Source: DAIODI01 sp046349255
Lineage (GTDB): Bacteria; Pseudomonadota; Alphaproteobacteria; Rhizobiales; Aestuariivirgaceae
Direction of reading: 5' to 3'
Assembly: GCA_046349255.1 (NCBI GenBank)
Contig: JAXMCR010000002.1
Coordinates: 1,240,001-1,304,000, forward strand
DNA: 64,000 nt
Shown in pieces: positions 23,989-33,677 of this stretch. The notes beneath the pieces were generated by a model. That model was not told the origin of the DNA, did no database searches, and saw only the letters and a program-made list of their open reading frames with translations. The position numbers were made by a program, and so were the translations under genes. Position 1 is the stretch's first letter; the number at the start of each line of letters is the position of its first letter.

Positions 23989-25392
23989 GTGCGTTACGTC
24001 TCGACCCGTGGTACCGCCCCCGTTCTCGGCTTCGAGGACGTGCTGCTCACCGGCCTTGCCCGCGACGGCGGCCTCTACGTGCCCGAACGCTGGCCGACGA
24101 TCCCCGCGGCTGAGTTCGCCGCGCTGCGCGGCGCCCCGTACGCGGAAGTCGCCGTGCGGATGATGAAACCGTTCGTGGACGGAGCAATTCCCGAGGGCGA
24201 TTTCCAGGCGATGGTCGAGACCGCCTACGCCTCGTTCTCGCACGACGCGGTGGCGCCGCTCGTCCAGCTCGACGCCAACCACTACCTGCTCGAGCTGTTC
24301 CACGGGCCGACGCTCGCCTTCAAGGACTTCGCCATGCAGCTGCTCGCCCGGCTGATGGACTGGGCGCTCGCCAAGCGCGGCGAATACGCGACGGTGGTCG
24401 GCGCGACGTCGGGCGACACCGGGGGCGCCGCGATCGAGGCGTTCCGCGAGTCGCGCCGGGCGAGCCTGTTCGTGCTCCACCCCAAGGGCCGCGTCAGCCC
24501 CGTGCAGCGCAAGCAGATGACCTCGGTCCTCGCGCCGAACATCCACAACATCGCGATCGAGGGCACGTTCGACGACTGCCAGGCGATCGTGAAGGCGATG
24601 TTCAACAACCAGGCCTTCCGCGACCGGCACCGGCTGTCGGGCGTCAACTCGATCAACTGGGCGCGCATCATGGCGCAGACGGTGTACTACGCGACCGCCG
24701 CCCTCTCGCTCGGCGCGCCGCAGCGGCCGGTGAGCTTTGCGGTGCCGACCGGCAACTTCGGCGACGTGTTCGCAGGCTTCGTCGCCGAGAAGATGGGGCT
24801 GCCGATCGACCAGCTCGTGATCGCCACCAACGAGAACGACATCCTCGACCGCGCATTGCGCACCGGCCGCTACGAGACGCGCGGCGTCGTCCCCTCGACC
24901 TCGCCGTCGATGGACATCCAGGTGTCGAGCAACTTCGAGCGGCTGATCTTCGAATCGCTCGGCCGCGATGCAGGCGAAACGTCGCGCCTGATGCAGACCC
25001 TCGCCCAGTCCGGCGGCTTCACGCTGCCCGAAGAGTCGATTGCCCACATGCGCGCAAAGTTCGCCTCGAGCCGCGTCTCGACCACCGAGGTCGCCCGCAC
25101 CATCGCCGCGACGCTGAAAGGCACGGGCGAGCTCATCGATCCGCACACCGCCGTGGGGTACGCCGCGGCGCGCGCCCATATGGTTCAGGAAACGCCGATG
25201 GTGACGCTCGCAACCGCGCACCCGGCGAAATTCCCGGACGCCGTCGAGCAGGCGTCGGGCGTCCGCCCCGCGCTCCCGGCGCATCTCTTCGACCTCATGT
25301 CGCGCGAGGAGCGCTACGACACGCTGCCGGCCGACGTCGCGGCGGTCGAGCACTATATCGCCGCGCGCTCGCACGTCGGGGTGCCGGCATGA
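23989..25392 (+). CDS. thrC: Threonine synthase
   Basis: 467 residues from GTG 23989; the frame is open upstream through surf1 but YVSTRG directly after the start is the family N-terminus. The PLP lysine is in TLAFKDFAMQ, the phosphate loop is ATSGDTGGAAIEAF, and PTGNFGD supports PLP binding. The enzyme converts O-phosphohomoserine to threonine. It is the first non-respiratory gene of this block and overlaps the M16 peptidase gene by four bases (ATGA). Confidence 0.97.
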   Translation: MRYVSTRGTAPVLGFEDVLLTGLARDGGLYVPERWPTIPAAEFAALRGAPYAEVAVRMMKPFVDGAIPEGDFQAMVETAYASFSHDAVAPLVQLDANHYLLELFHGPTLAFKDFAMQLLARLMDWALAKRGEYATVVGATSGDTGGAAIEAFRESRRASLFVLHPKGRVSPVQRKQMTSVLAPNIHNIAIEGTFDDCQAIVKAMFNNQAFRDRHRLSGVNSINWARIMAQTVYYATAALSLGAPQRPVSFAVPTGNFGDVFAGFVAEKMGLPIDQLVIATNENDILDRALRTGRYETRGVVPSTSPSMDIQVSSNFERLIFESLGRDAGETSRLMQTLAQSGGFTLPEESIAHMRAKFASSRVSTTEVARTIAATLKGTGELIDPHTAVGYAAARAHMVQETPMVTLATAHPAKFPDAVEQASGVRPALPAHLFDLMSREERYDTLPADVAAVEHYIAARSHVGVPA

Positions 25393-26648
25393 GCGTCGAG
25401 ATCACCAGGCTCAAGAACGGCATCCACGTGCTGACGCACGCGATGCCGCAGCTCGAGACGGCTGCGCTCGGCATCTGGGTCAGGGCCGGCTCGCGCGACG
25501 AGGACGAGCCGCAGAACGGCATCGCCCACTTCATCGAGCACATGGCATTCAAGGGCACGTCCCGGCGCACCGCGCGCGACATCGCCGAGGAGATCGAGGC
25601 GGCGGGCGGCGACCTCAACGCCGCGACCGCGACCGAGACGACGGCCTACTACGCGCGCGTGCTCAAGAACGACTGGCGGCTTGCGCTCGACATCCTCTCC
25701 GACATTCTCATCGATCCGACGTTCTGCGAAGACGAACTCGAGCGCGAGCGCGACGTGATCCTGCAGGAGATCGCCGCCGCCAACGATACGCCGGACGATC
25801 TCGTGTTCGAACTGCTCCAGCAGCAGGCGTTCGCGAACCATCCGCTCGGGCGTCCCATCCTCGGAACGGCGGATCACGTGTCGGCGCACTCCTCGCAGTG
25901 CCTGAACGGCTACCGCGCGGCGCATTACTCGGCAGAACGGATCGTGGTGGCCGCGGCCGGCAACATCGATCACCGCGCGCTCGTCGCCGAGGCCGAACGG
26001 CAGATGGCGGCGTTCACGCCGGCCCCGGCGCCCGGGCACTCGGCGCCCGCCTTCACGGCCGGGCCGTCGCTCGCCGAACGCCCGCTCGACCAGACCCACA
26101 TCGCGCTGGCGTTTCCCGGTGTCGGCTACCATTCGGACGATCTCTACGCGATGCAGGTGCTCTCCTGCGTTCTCGGGGGCGGCATGTCCTCGCGCCTCTT
26201 CCAGGAAGTGCGCGAGCAGCGCGGCCTCTGCTACAGCGTCTTCGCGCACACCGCGGCCTACGCCGACTGCGGCATCCTCTCGGTCTACGCGGCGACCGCG
26301 CCGGACAAGGCGGGCGAGCTTCTCGACGTCACCGGCGACGTCATCCTGTCGATGACCGACAGGATCGACGAGGCCGAGGTCGCCCGCGCCCGGGCCCAGA
26401 TCAAGGCCTCGCTGGTCATGAGCCTCGAGAGCGCCTCGGGGCGCGCCGACCAGATCGCCCGACAGTTTCTCGCGCTCGGTCGCGTGCCGGAGGTATCGGC
26501 GCTGATCGAGCGGATCGACGAAGTTTCTGCCCGGGACGTGCGCGAACTCGCGCGCCGCGTCGTCACGGGCAAGGCGCCGGCCTTCAGCGCGGTGGGATCG
26601 CTCGCCGGCCTTGCGCCCTACGAGAGGATCGCGGCCCGGTTCGCGTGA
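25389..26648 (+). CDS. M16 family zinc peptidase (processing-peptidase-like)
   Basis: 419 residues. The inverted zinc motif HFIEH (HxxEH) with the following MAFKGT is near residue 49, and the third ligand Glu lies in RERDVILQEIAAANDTPDD. The C-terminal half has LGGGMSSRLFQEVREQRGLCYSV, the R/Y segment of mitochondrial processing peptidase beta-like proteins. A thrC-M16 peptidase-GNAT order is common in Rhizobiales. It probably degrades or processes peptides in the cytoplasm. Confidence 0.94.
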   Translation: MSVEITRLKNGIHVLTHAMPQLETAALGIWVRAGSRDEDEPQNGIAHFIEHMAFKGTSRRTARDIAEEIEAAGGDLNAATATETTAYYARVLKNDWRLALDILSDILIDPTFCEDELERERDVILQEIAAANDTPDDLVFELLQQQAFANHPLGRPILGTADHVSAHSSQCLNGYRAAHYSAERIVVAAAGNIDHRALVAEAERQMAAFTPAPAPGHSAPAFTAGPSLAERPLDQTHIALAFPGVGYHSDDLYAMQVLSCVLGGGMSSRLFQEVREQRGLCYSVFAHTAAYADCGILSVYAATAPDKAGELLDVTGDVILSMTDRIDEAEVARARAQIKASLVMSLESASGRADQIARQFLALGRVPEVSALIERIDEVSARDVRELARRVVTGKAPAFSAVGSLAGLAPYERIAARFA

Positions 26649-26689
26649 CGCAATCCGGCGCCATTCGGGGAGTAGGCTTCACGTCCGCC

Positions 26690-27277
26690 ATGGTGTTCCT
26701 GCGCGCATCCGCCTATCTCGATCCGCCGCCGCTGATCCGCGGCCGCGGCGTGTACCTGCGCCAGCCAGCGCTGACGGACTTCGCCGCCTGGTCGAGCCTG
26801 CGCGCCGAAAGCCGCGGGTTCCTCGAACCGTGGGAACCGCTCTGGCCGGCCGATGATCTCACCCGCGGCGCGTTCCGCTACCGCATCCGCCGGCACCTGC
26901 GCGACTCGCGCGCCGACACCGCCTACGCCTTCTTCGCCTTCGACGAGGACACCGACGAACTGCTCGGCGGCCTGACGTTGTCGAACGTGCGCCGCGGCGT
27001 CGCGCAGTCAGCCTCGCTCGGCTACTGGATCGGCGCGCGGCACGCGCGCAAAGGCTATATGACGGCGGCGGTGCGCGCGCTTTTGCCGTACGCCTTCGAC
27101 ATCCTGAAGCTGCATCGCGTGGAAGCCGCCTGCATCCCGACGAACCGGCCGTCGATGGCGCTCCTCAAGCGCTGCGGCTTCAGCGAGGAGGGGCTCGCGC
27201 GGCGCTACCTGCGCATCGCCGGCATCTGGCAGGATCATTTGCTGTTCGCCATCCTCGAGAACGATCCGCGGCCATGA
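26690..27277 (+). CDS. RimJ/RimL-like N-acetyltransferase
   Basis: 195 residues from ATG 26690, chosen because VFLRAS..PPLIRGRGVYLR is the expected N-terminus; a GTG at 26645 overlapping the peptidase stop would add 15 residues. The GNAT acetyl-CoA site is SLGYWIGARHARKGYMTAAV, followed by EAACIPTNRPSMALLKRCGF. RimJ acetylates the N-terminus of ribosomal protein S5 in E. coli; the substrate here is not proven. Overlaps the next ATG by four bases. Confidence 0.85.
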   Translation: MVFLRASAYLDPPPLIRGRGVYLRQPALTDFAAWSSLRAESRGFLEPWEPLWPADDLTRGAFRYRIRRHLRDSRADTAYAFFAFDEDTDELLGGLTLSNVRRGVAQSASLGYWIGARHARKGYMTAAVRALLPYAFDILKLHRVEAACIPTNRPSMALLKRCGFSEEGLARRYLRIAGIWQDHLLFAILENDPRP

Positions 27278-30200
27278 CGATCGCCGCCCGTCTCCTCCGT
27301 ATCCTGACGATCGCCGTGCTCTGCGCCTTCGCCTGCGGAGCGCCGGTCGGCGCCGAGGAGCTGAAGGTCGTCGACACGGGAACGTTCACGGGCTCGGTCC
27401 TCGACCTCCTGCCGCAGTTCCAGGCGGCGCAAAGCACCGCGGCGCAGATCGCCGTGCCACTGCCGCCGGACGATCGCGGCGGACGGGCGCAGATGCCGCT
27501 TGAGGCTTCGCGCACCGATCGTGCACGGCACGACTGGCGCATCCTGCATCTCGCCAACCCGCGCACCACGCCGGACGATCTCCTGCTCGTCGTGCCGCAC
27601 CGCCAGTTTTCGGGGTCGGGCCTGTTCTGGCCGTCGCCGTCCGGCTCTCAGGTTGCGAGCTTCCAGCTCTCGACGGCCGAACTCGTGCGGCCGATCCGGA
27701 CGCCTGCGGCCGATGTTCTGGCGATGACGCTGTCACCGAAGAGCGCCCTCACCTATGCGCTCGAACTCAACGGCAGCTCGCTCTCGGAGGCATGGCTCTA
27801 CAAGCGCTCCGCATGGGACGCAAAAAACCTGTCGCGGGTGTTCTTCAACGGGATGGTGCTCGGCATCGGCATCCTGCTGACGCTCGCTGCGGCCGCCCTC
27901 TTCGCGGTGCGCCGGCGGGCGCCGTTTGCTGCGGCAACGCTCTTCATCGGCGCGGCAACCGCGTTCCTCGCGCTCTCCATGGGCTACCTGATGCCGGTGG
28001 CTGCGCTGTTCCAGTCCTTCCCGCTGCCGCTCGACATGCTGCGCGTGCTGATCGAAGGTTTACTGACGATCGGAACGATCCTCGCTCTCCTGACCTTTCT
28101 CGAACTGCCGCGCCGCAAGCCCGCCGGCGCCGCCGCCGCGTATGTCGGACTCGGCATGGCCGGCATGCTCATGCTGTACGGCCTCCTGTTCTCACCGCTC
28201 GTGGCGATCGGCCTGCTGCGGGTGCTGTTCGCGCTGGTCGTGGCGGTGGGCGCAGGCCTGTCGGTGACGATGTGGAGCAATTCGGTCCGCACCCAGGCGA
28301 CCGGCCTCGTGTGGGGGCTTCTCGCGCTGTGGACCATGATCGCTGCGGCCGACTGTGCCGGCCTTCTGCCGGGCGAGACGATCTCGCCGCTCACCGCGGC
28401 GATGCTGGTGCTCGTGATGCTGGCGATGACGGTGGCGATCTCGCAGTTCGGCTTCGGCCCGCAACTCTCCGCGCGGCGCTCGATGGACGAGATCGCGCGC
28501 CGCGCGCTGGCGCTCGCGAACTCCGAGCAGTCGGTGTGGGACTGGCAGATCGACCGGCGTGCCTTGATCGTCGGCGCCGAGCTCGAGCGTGCGCTCGGCC
28601 TCAAGACCGGCACCATCGCCAAGGGCGGCATCGAGGCGTGGAACGAGGTCATACACCCGGCCGACCGCAGCGCGACGATCGCGGCGCTCGACGCCGCGCG
28701 CCTGCGCAAGCGCGGCAGCCTCACGATGGAGTTCCGCCTCCGCCGCGCCGACGGGTCCTACCGCTGGTACAATCTCCGCGGCCGCGTCATCCCGGGGGAA
28801 GCGGGAGACGCCGAGCGGATCGTCGGCGCGATCGCCGACGTCACCGCGATGCGGCGGGCCGAAGACCGGCTGCTGTTCGACGCGGTGCGCGACCGCATCA
28901 CCGCGCTGCCGAACCGGCCGCTGTTCCTCGACCGGCTGGAGCGGGCCATGCGCGTATCGCCGCGCGGGCTGTGGTGCGTCGTCATCGACATCGACCGGTT
29001 CAAGAACGTCAACGACACGCTCGGCCACGAAGTCGGCGACAGCCTGCTGCACGTCACTGCGCGCCGGCTGTCGACGCTGACGGGACCCGACGACACGCTG
29101 GCCCGCCTAACTGGCGACCAGTTCGGCCTCGTGTTCCACGGCGAGCGCGGCCGCGACATCGACGACCTGTCGCAGGAGGTCCGCGCGCTCATCTCCCAGC
29201 CGGTAAAAATCCGCGGACAGGAGATCTTCCTCACCGCTTCGGTCGGCGCGGCCCCGAACGATCACGGCCGCACGACCGCCGAGGATCTCCTGCGCGACGC
29301 CGAGATCGCCCTCTACGAGGCCAAGCGCCACGGCAAGGACATGACGGAGGTGTTCCGGCCCGAAATGCGCGAGCAGCGGTTCTCGCTCGCCTCCATGGAG
29401 CAGGATCTGCTGCAGGCGGTCGAGAAGAACGAGATCGACGTCGTCTACCAGCCGATCGTGCGCATCTCGGACGGCCAGCTCGCCGGCTTCGAGGCGCTGG
29501 CCCGCTGGCGGCGGCCGAGCGGGGAGGTCGTCGAACCGTCGCGGTTCATCGCGGTGGCGGAGGAGACGGGTGCGATCCGCGCCGTCGGCCGCCACGTGCT
29601 GTCGGAGGCGGCGCGGCAGCTCGGCGTCTGGCAGCGCGCGTTCCGGCCCTCGGACCCGCTCTTCGTCGCGGTCAACGTGTCGTCACGCCAGCTGATCGGC
29701 AACGAACTCGTCGACGACCTCAAGGCGATCATGGCGCGCGAGGATCTGAAGCCCGGCACGCTGAAGATCGAGATCACCGAGACGCTGGTGATGCAGAACC
29801 CCGAACTTTCGGGGCGCGTGCTCGACCGCATCCGCTCGCTCGGCGTTGGGCTCGCCTGCGACGACTTCGGCACCGGCTACTCCTCGCTCGCCAATCTCCG
29901 CCGGCTGCCGTTCGACACGCTGAAGATCGACCGCGGCTTCATCGACGTCGATCCGGACGACGAGCAGGCGGCGATCATCCTCGAATCGATCATCCTGCTC
30001 GCGCACGACCTCAATCTCACGGTGGTGGCCGAAGGTGTCGAGAACGCGAACCAGATGGGGCGCCTGATCGAATTCGAATGCGACTTCGCGCAAGGCTTCC
30101 ACATCGGCGAGCCGGCGACAGCGGCGCAGGTGACGGAGGCGCTGGGCGGCGTGCCGTACCACGCCGGCGTGACGCGCAACGGCTTCGGCAAGTTCTGGGA

Positions 30201-30690
30201 CCGTCTGATCGGGAAGCCCCCGGTGTTCGAGCCAATCCCCGTTCCGCCGCCGCCGATGCCCTCGCCGCATGCGCCGCTGCCAGAGCCGGAACCGGCCGAT
30301 ACGGCTTACGCGCCGCCCGCAGCTGCGTATACGCGCCCGCGGTTCACTGCGCCGGAGCCCGCCCGGCCGACGGGCGTTCCGGTGGGGGCAGCACCGTTCG
30401 CCCCGCGCCGCGCGCCGCGGCTGCCGCCGCTCGACGCAGTGTCGCGGCCCGACCTCGATGAATCGTATGCGAATGAAACGGTTGCGGCCGAAGAGCCTGT
30501 TGCGATGCCGGTCGAGCCCGAGGTTGAACCCGTGGCCGTCGAGAGCCCGGAGGTGGAGGCGAACACGGAGCCCGCCGTTGCTCCGCCCGAGACTGCCGAA
30601 GCGGCGGCGAGGGTTCCGCGGCGGTCGACCAAGGCGAAGCGGTTGAAGAGCAAGCTCAAGGCGAAGAAGAAGCCGGCGCCTGCGAAGTAG
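27274..30690 (+). CDS. Membrane PAS-GGDEF-EAL cyclic-di-GMP protein
   Basis: 1138 residues. Order: signal peptide (1-28); periplasmic domain (30-185); about seven membrane helices (190-395), as in 7TM-DISM receptors; PAS (410-535); GGDEF (540-690); EAL (700-960); a Pro/Ala/Glu-rich tail ending in a Lys-rich stretch (RLKSKLKAKKK). The GGDEF signature is degenerate, LTGDQF, so cyclase activity is unlikely, although the metal-binding DIDRFKNVNDTLGH is kept. The EAL part keeps FEALARW, NVSSRQL, EITET, DDFGTGYSSL, LKIDRGF and VAEGVE, so it is probably an active c-di-GMP phosphodiesterase. ATG overlaps the acetyltransferase stop. Confidence 0.92.
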   Translation: MTIAARLLRILTIAVLCAFACGAPVGAEELKVVDTGTFTGSVLDLLPQFQAAQSTAAQIAVPLPPDDRGGRAQMPLEASRTDRARHDWRILHLANPRTTPDDLLLVVPHRQFSGSGLFWPSPSGSQVASFQLSTAELVRPIRTPAADVLAMTLSPKSALTYALELNGSSLSEAWLYKRSAWDAKNLSRVFFNGMVLGIGILLTLAAAALFAVRRRAPFAAATLFIGAATAFLALSMGYLMPVAALFQSFPLPLDMLRVLIEGLLTIGTILALLTFLELPRRKPAGAAAAYVGLGMAGMLMLYGLLFSPLVAIGLLRVLFALVVAVGAGLSVTMWSNSVRTQATGLVWGLLALWTMIAAADCAGLLPGETISPLTAAMLVLVMLAMTVAISQFGFGPQLSARRSMDEIARRALALANSEQSVWDWQIDRRALIVGAELERALGLKTGTIAKGGIEAWNEVIHPADRSATIAALDAARLRKRGSLTMEFRLRRADGSYRWYNLRGRVIPGEAGDAERIVGAIADVTAMRRAEDRLLFDAVRDRITALPNRPLFLDRLERAMRVSPRGLWCVVIDIDRFKNVNDTLGHEVGDSLLHVTARRLSTLTGPDDTLARLTGDQFGLVFHGERGRDIDDLSQEVRALISQPVKIRGQEIFLTASVGAAPNDHGRTTAEDLLRDAEIALYEAKRHGKDMTEVFRPEMREQRFSLASMEQDLLQAVEKNEIDVVYQPIVRISDGQLAGFEALARWRRPSGEVVEPSRFIAVAEETGAIRAVGRHVLSEAARQLGVWQRAFRPSDPLFVAVNVSSRQLIGNELVDDLKAIMAREDLKPGTLKIEITETLVMQNPELSGRVLDRIRSLGVGLACDDFGTGYSSLANLRRLPFDTLKIDRGFIDVDPDDEQAAIILESIILLAHDLNLTVVAEGVENANQMGRLIEFECDFAQGFHIGEPATAAQVTEALGGVPYHAGVTRNGFGKFWDRLIGKPPVFEPIPVPPPPMPSPHAPLPEPEPADTAYAPPAAAYTRPRFTAPEPARPTGVPVGAAPFAPRRAPRLPPLDAVSRPDLDESYANETVAAEEPVAMPVEPEVEPVAVESPEVEANTEPAVAPPETAEAAARVPRRSTKAKRLKSKLKAKKKPAPAK

Positions 30691-30694
30691 CGGT

Positions 30695-31309
30695 TCAGGC
30701 GTGTCCCGCCTGGGCCGAGAGCTTGGTCAGGTCGATGCCGATCTTGCGCATGGCCCGGTCGTACTTCGTGTCGAGATCGGGATCGAACAGGATCTCGTCA
30801 TCCGCCGGCACCGTGATCCAGCCGTTGCGCTGGATCTCGGTTTCGAGCTGGCCCGGACCCCAGCCGGCGTAGCCGAGCGCCATGATCGACTTCTTCGGCC
30901 CCCGCCCGTTCACGATCGCGCGGAGCACGTCCAGCGTCGCGGTGAGGCCGACGCCTTCGTCGATCGGCAGCGTCGCTTCGGCCGCGAAGTAGTCCGTGCT
31001 GTGCAGGACGAACCCGCGCCCGGTTTCAACGGGTCCGCCGAACTGCACGTGCCGCGTCGCGACGTCGTCGTCGATCCGGATGGGCTGGCCCTCGGACACG
31101 ATGTCGAGCCGTTCCAGCAGTTCGCCGAAGGTGATGCCGTCCGCCGGCTTGTTGACGACGAGACCCATCGCCCCGTCGGCGGAATGGGCGCAGACGTAGA
31201 TCACCGTGCGCTCGAACCGCGGATCGCCGATCCCCGGCATCGCCACGAGCAGTTGACCGTCGAGAAAGCTGGCGGTGGTCGCGTCGAGTTCGCTCAAGGA
31301 CCGTGGCAT
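30695..31309 (-). CDS. YqgE/AlgH family (UPF0301) protein
   Basis: 204 residues from ATG 31307-31309; a GTG one codon upstream is also possible and a GGAG precedes both. The DUF179 core is clear: DGQLLVAMPGIGDPRFERTV, GAMGLVVNKPADG, FGGPVETGRGFVLHS and MALGYAGWGPGQLETEI. The family's molecular function is unsettled. Convergent with the GGDEF-EAL gene, with only four bases between stops. Confidence 0.93.
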   Translation of the reverse strand: MPRSLSELDATTASFLDGQLLVAMPGIGDPRFERTVIYVCAHSADGAMGLVVNKPADGITFGELLERLDIVSEGQPIRIDDDVATRHVQFGGPVETGRGFVLHSTDYFAAEATLPIDEGVGLTATLDVLRAIVNGRGPKKSIMALGYAGWGPGQLETEIQRNGWITVPADDEILFDPDLDTKYDRAMRKIGIDLTKLSAQAGHA

Positions 31310-31406
31310 CACTTCACTCTACTCCGAATTGGCCTTCCCCGGAAGCACGCCGGGCCTGAACCGGCCGTGACGCCGTCGTGACTGGCTCCCGCCGGACACG
31401 AAGGCT

Positions 31407-32237
31407 ATGCTTTGCGGCATGCTTTCCCGCATCGTCATGACCCTCGTCTTCGCGCTGCTGGTCACTGCCCGCACAACATGCACATGGGCAGCCGACAGCA
31501 CCGTTACAACGCCGAACGCCACGCTCCGGTTGCTCGATGGCGGAATGACGGCCGGGGCGGGGCTTGCCGGTGTCGCGCTCGAGCTTGCGCCGGGCTGGAA
31601 AACCTACTGGCGCGTGCCGGGAGACACAGGTGTTCCGCCGGATTTCGACTGGTCCGGCTCGACCAACGTCGCCAAGGCCGAAGTGCTCTGGCCGGCGCCC
31701 CACCGCATGAGCGACGGGCAGGGCGGCGAGGTGATCGGCTACACCGACACCGTCGTCTTTCCGGTGCGCGTCACGGCATCGGATCCGGCAAAACCGGTCG
31801 CGCTGCATCTCAGGCTGCACTACGCCGTGTGCCACGACATCTGCCTGCCCGGCGATGCCGAGCTCGCCCTGCCACTGGGAGAGGGCGCGGACAAGCCGGC
31901 GATCACGGCGGGCCTCTCGACCGTTCCCGTCGACGATCCGAACGCGCCGCTTAGTGTGGCGAAGGCGGCGCTCGACTCATCGGGAACGTCACCCGCCCTC
32001 GTCCTCGAGCTCGCCGGGACCGACGTTTCGCCCAAGGCCGACATCCTCGTGGAAGGACCGGCGATCGCCTATTTCGGCGCGCCCGTGGACGGCGGACCAC
32101 TGACCGACGGCCACGGCCGGCGCTTCACGCTGCCGGTGTCGGTCACGGGCGATGCGGCAGCCCTGCGCGGCGCGCAAATCGTGCTCACCGTCCTCGATGG
32201 TGAAACGCGGCTTGTCCGGCAGGCGACGATCCGATAG
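31407..32237 (+). CDS. DsbD N-terminal-like periplasmic thiol protein
   Basis: 276 residues; ATGs at 31407, 31419 and 31437 are all possible starts for the signal peptide (IVMTLVFALLVTARTTCTWA). The domain resembles the N-terminal part of DsbD: APGWKTYWRVPGDTG, PHRMSDGQGGEVIGYTD and the Cys pair YAVCHDICLPG. The membrane and thioredoxin parts of DsbD are absent, so it may pass electrons from another reductase. Divergent from the yqgE gene and 36 bases upstream of the peroxiredoxin gene. Confidence 0.82.
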   Translation: MLCGMLSRIVMTLVFALLVTARTTCTWAADSTVTTPNATLRLLDGGMTAGAGLAGVALELAPGWKTYWRVPGDTGVPPDFDWSGSTNVAKAEVLWPAPHRMSDGQGGEVIGYTDTVVFPVRVTASDPAKPVALHLRLHYAVCHDICLPGDAELALPLGEGADKPAITAGLSTVPVDDPNAPLSVAKAALDSSGTSPALVLELAGTDVSPKADILVEGPAIAYFGAPVDGGPLTDGHGRRFTLPVSVTGDAAALRGAQIVLTVLDGETRLVRQATIR

Positions 32238-32273
32238 GACCGCGGGTCGGAAAGCCAGAGCAAGGAACGCATC

Positions 32274-32759
32274 ATGACGATCAAGGTCGGAGACAAGCTG
32301 CCCGAGTCGACGTTCGCCACCCCCACGGCGGATGGACCGAAAAAGATCACCGGCAAGGAACTGTTCGACGGCAAGAAGGTGGTGCTGTTCGCGGTGCCCG
32401 GCGCGTTCACCCCGACCTGCCACATGAAGCACCTGCCGGGCTTCATCGACCACGCCGCGGCGCTGAAGGCGAAGGGCGTCGACACGATCGCCTGCGTTTC
32501 CGTGAACGACCCGTTCGTGCTCGGCGCGTGGGCCAAGCAGACGGGCGCGGAAGGCAAGGTCACGTTCCTCGCCGACGGCAATGCGGAGTTCACCAAGGCA
32601 GTCGGCCTCGATCTCGACGCTTCGGGCTTCGGCATGGGCACGCGCTCGCAGCGCTACGCGATGTTGGTCGAAAACGGCGTCGTGCGCGCCCTCAACATCG
32701 AACCGCAGGCGGGCCAGGCGGACGTCTCGAGCGCCGAGAAGATCCTCGCTACGCTCTGA
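32274..32759 (+). CDS. Peroxiredoxin of the Prx5 type
   Basis: 161 residues, AAGGA before the ATG. The peroxidatic cysteine is C49 in PGAFTPTCHMKHLPGF, and the conserved Arg is in GTRSQRYAML. CVSVNDPFVLGAW and FLADGN.EFTKAVGL are Prx5 segments. It reduces H2O2 and organic peroxides using glutathione or thioredoxin-type donors. It follows a DsbD-like thiol gene. An efficient terminator follows. Confidence 0.95.
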   Translation: MTIKVGDKLPESTFATPTADGPKKITGKELFDGKKVVLFAVPGAFTPTCHMKHLPGFIDHAAALKAKGVDTIACVSVNDPFVLGAWAKQTGAEGKVTFLADGNAEFTKAVGLDLDASGFGMGTRSQRYAMLVENGVVRALNIEPQAGQADVSSAEKILATL

Positions 32760-32780
32760 CGCGAGAAGTCGAATTGAAGA

Positions 32781-32811
32781 ACGGCCCGGCGAAGGCTCGC
32801 CGGGCCGTTTT
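32781..32811 (+). terminator. Bidirectional terminator between peroxiredoxin and aqpZ
   Basis: A perfect 12-bp stem (32781-32792 with 32797-32808) and a 4-base loop are followed by TTTT on the plus strand. It lies between convergent genes, 12 bases from the aqpZ stop; the minus side continues with TCTTCAATT. Confidence 0.88.
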
Positions 32812-32822
32812 CATTGGTACGT

Positions 32823-33515
32823 TCAGTAATCGTCCTCGAGCAGCGCCTTGTAGAGGATGGCGCCGATCGCCGCGCCGATCAGGGGCGCGACCCAGAACAA
32901 CCAGAGCTGCTCGATCGCCCAGCCGCCGACGAACAGGGCCTGGCCAGTCGAACGCGCCGGGTTCACCGAGGTGTTGGTGACCGGGATCGTGACGAGGTGG
33001 ATCAGCGTCAGCATGAATCCGATCGGGATCGGCGCAAAGCCCGGCGCGCCGCCCTGGCGGGTCGAACCGAGGATCACGATGAGGAACATCGCAGTCATCA
33101 CGATCTCGATCACGAGACCGGCGAGCATCGTGTACTTGCCCGGCGAGTGTTCGCCGTAGCCGTTCGCCGCAAAGCCGTTGGCGAGGTCGAAGTTCGGATG
33201 CCCGGAGGCGACTATCCAGAGCATGAACGCCGCAAAGATCGCCCCGGCGACTTGCGCGACCCAGTACGGGAGCAGTTCGCCGAACGGGAAGCGTCCGCCG
33301 ACCGCAAGGCCGAGCGAAACGGCCGGGTTGAAGTGGCCGCCCGAAATGTGACCAACGGCATAGGCCATCGTCAGGACGGTGAGGCCGAAGGCCAGCGCGA
33401 CGCCCAGGAACCCGATGCCGAGATCGGGAAAGGCCGCCGCGAGAACCGCGCTGCCGCAGCCGGCAAGCACGAGCCAGAACGTGCCGAAGAATTCGGCCGC
33501 GAGTTTGCGTTTCAT
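32823..33515 (-). CDS. aqpZ: Aquaporin Z
   Basis: 230 residues with six membrane helices and two NPA boxes: GHFNPAVS (N63, matching the numbering of E. coli AqpZ) and SVNPARSTG. The His and Arg of the selectivity filter are present in LIHLVTIPVTNTSVNPAR. It conducts water across the inner membrane. GGGGAG lies eight bases before the ATG. Monocistronic, with its own terminator. Confidence 0.96.
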   Translation of the reverse strand: MKRKLAAEFFGTFWLVLAGCGSAVLAAAFPDLGIGFLGVALAFGLTVLTMAYAVGHISGGHFNPAVSLGLAVGGRFPFGELLPYWVAQVAGAIFAAFMLWIVASGHPNFDLANGFAANGYGEHSPGKYTMLAGLVIEIVMTAMFLIVILGSTRQGGAPGFAPIPIGFMLTLIHLVTIPVTNTSVNPARSTGQALFVGGWAIEQLWLFWVAPLIGAAIGAILYKALLEDDY

Positions 33516-33677
33516 TGTTGAGCTCCCCTAAGCTTCTTCCGGTCGGGAAGAGCGCCGCCGAAGACAATGCAGCAGGCGGCAGACGCAGAATCAGGTCTCT
33601 TCCACGCCCGTACATTGCGCAACTTTGTTAACCGGGGGAATGCCTGCCGTGACCTTTTCATGGGACCAGGCGAAGGA

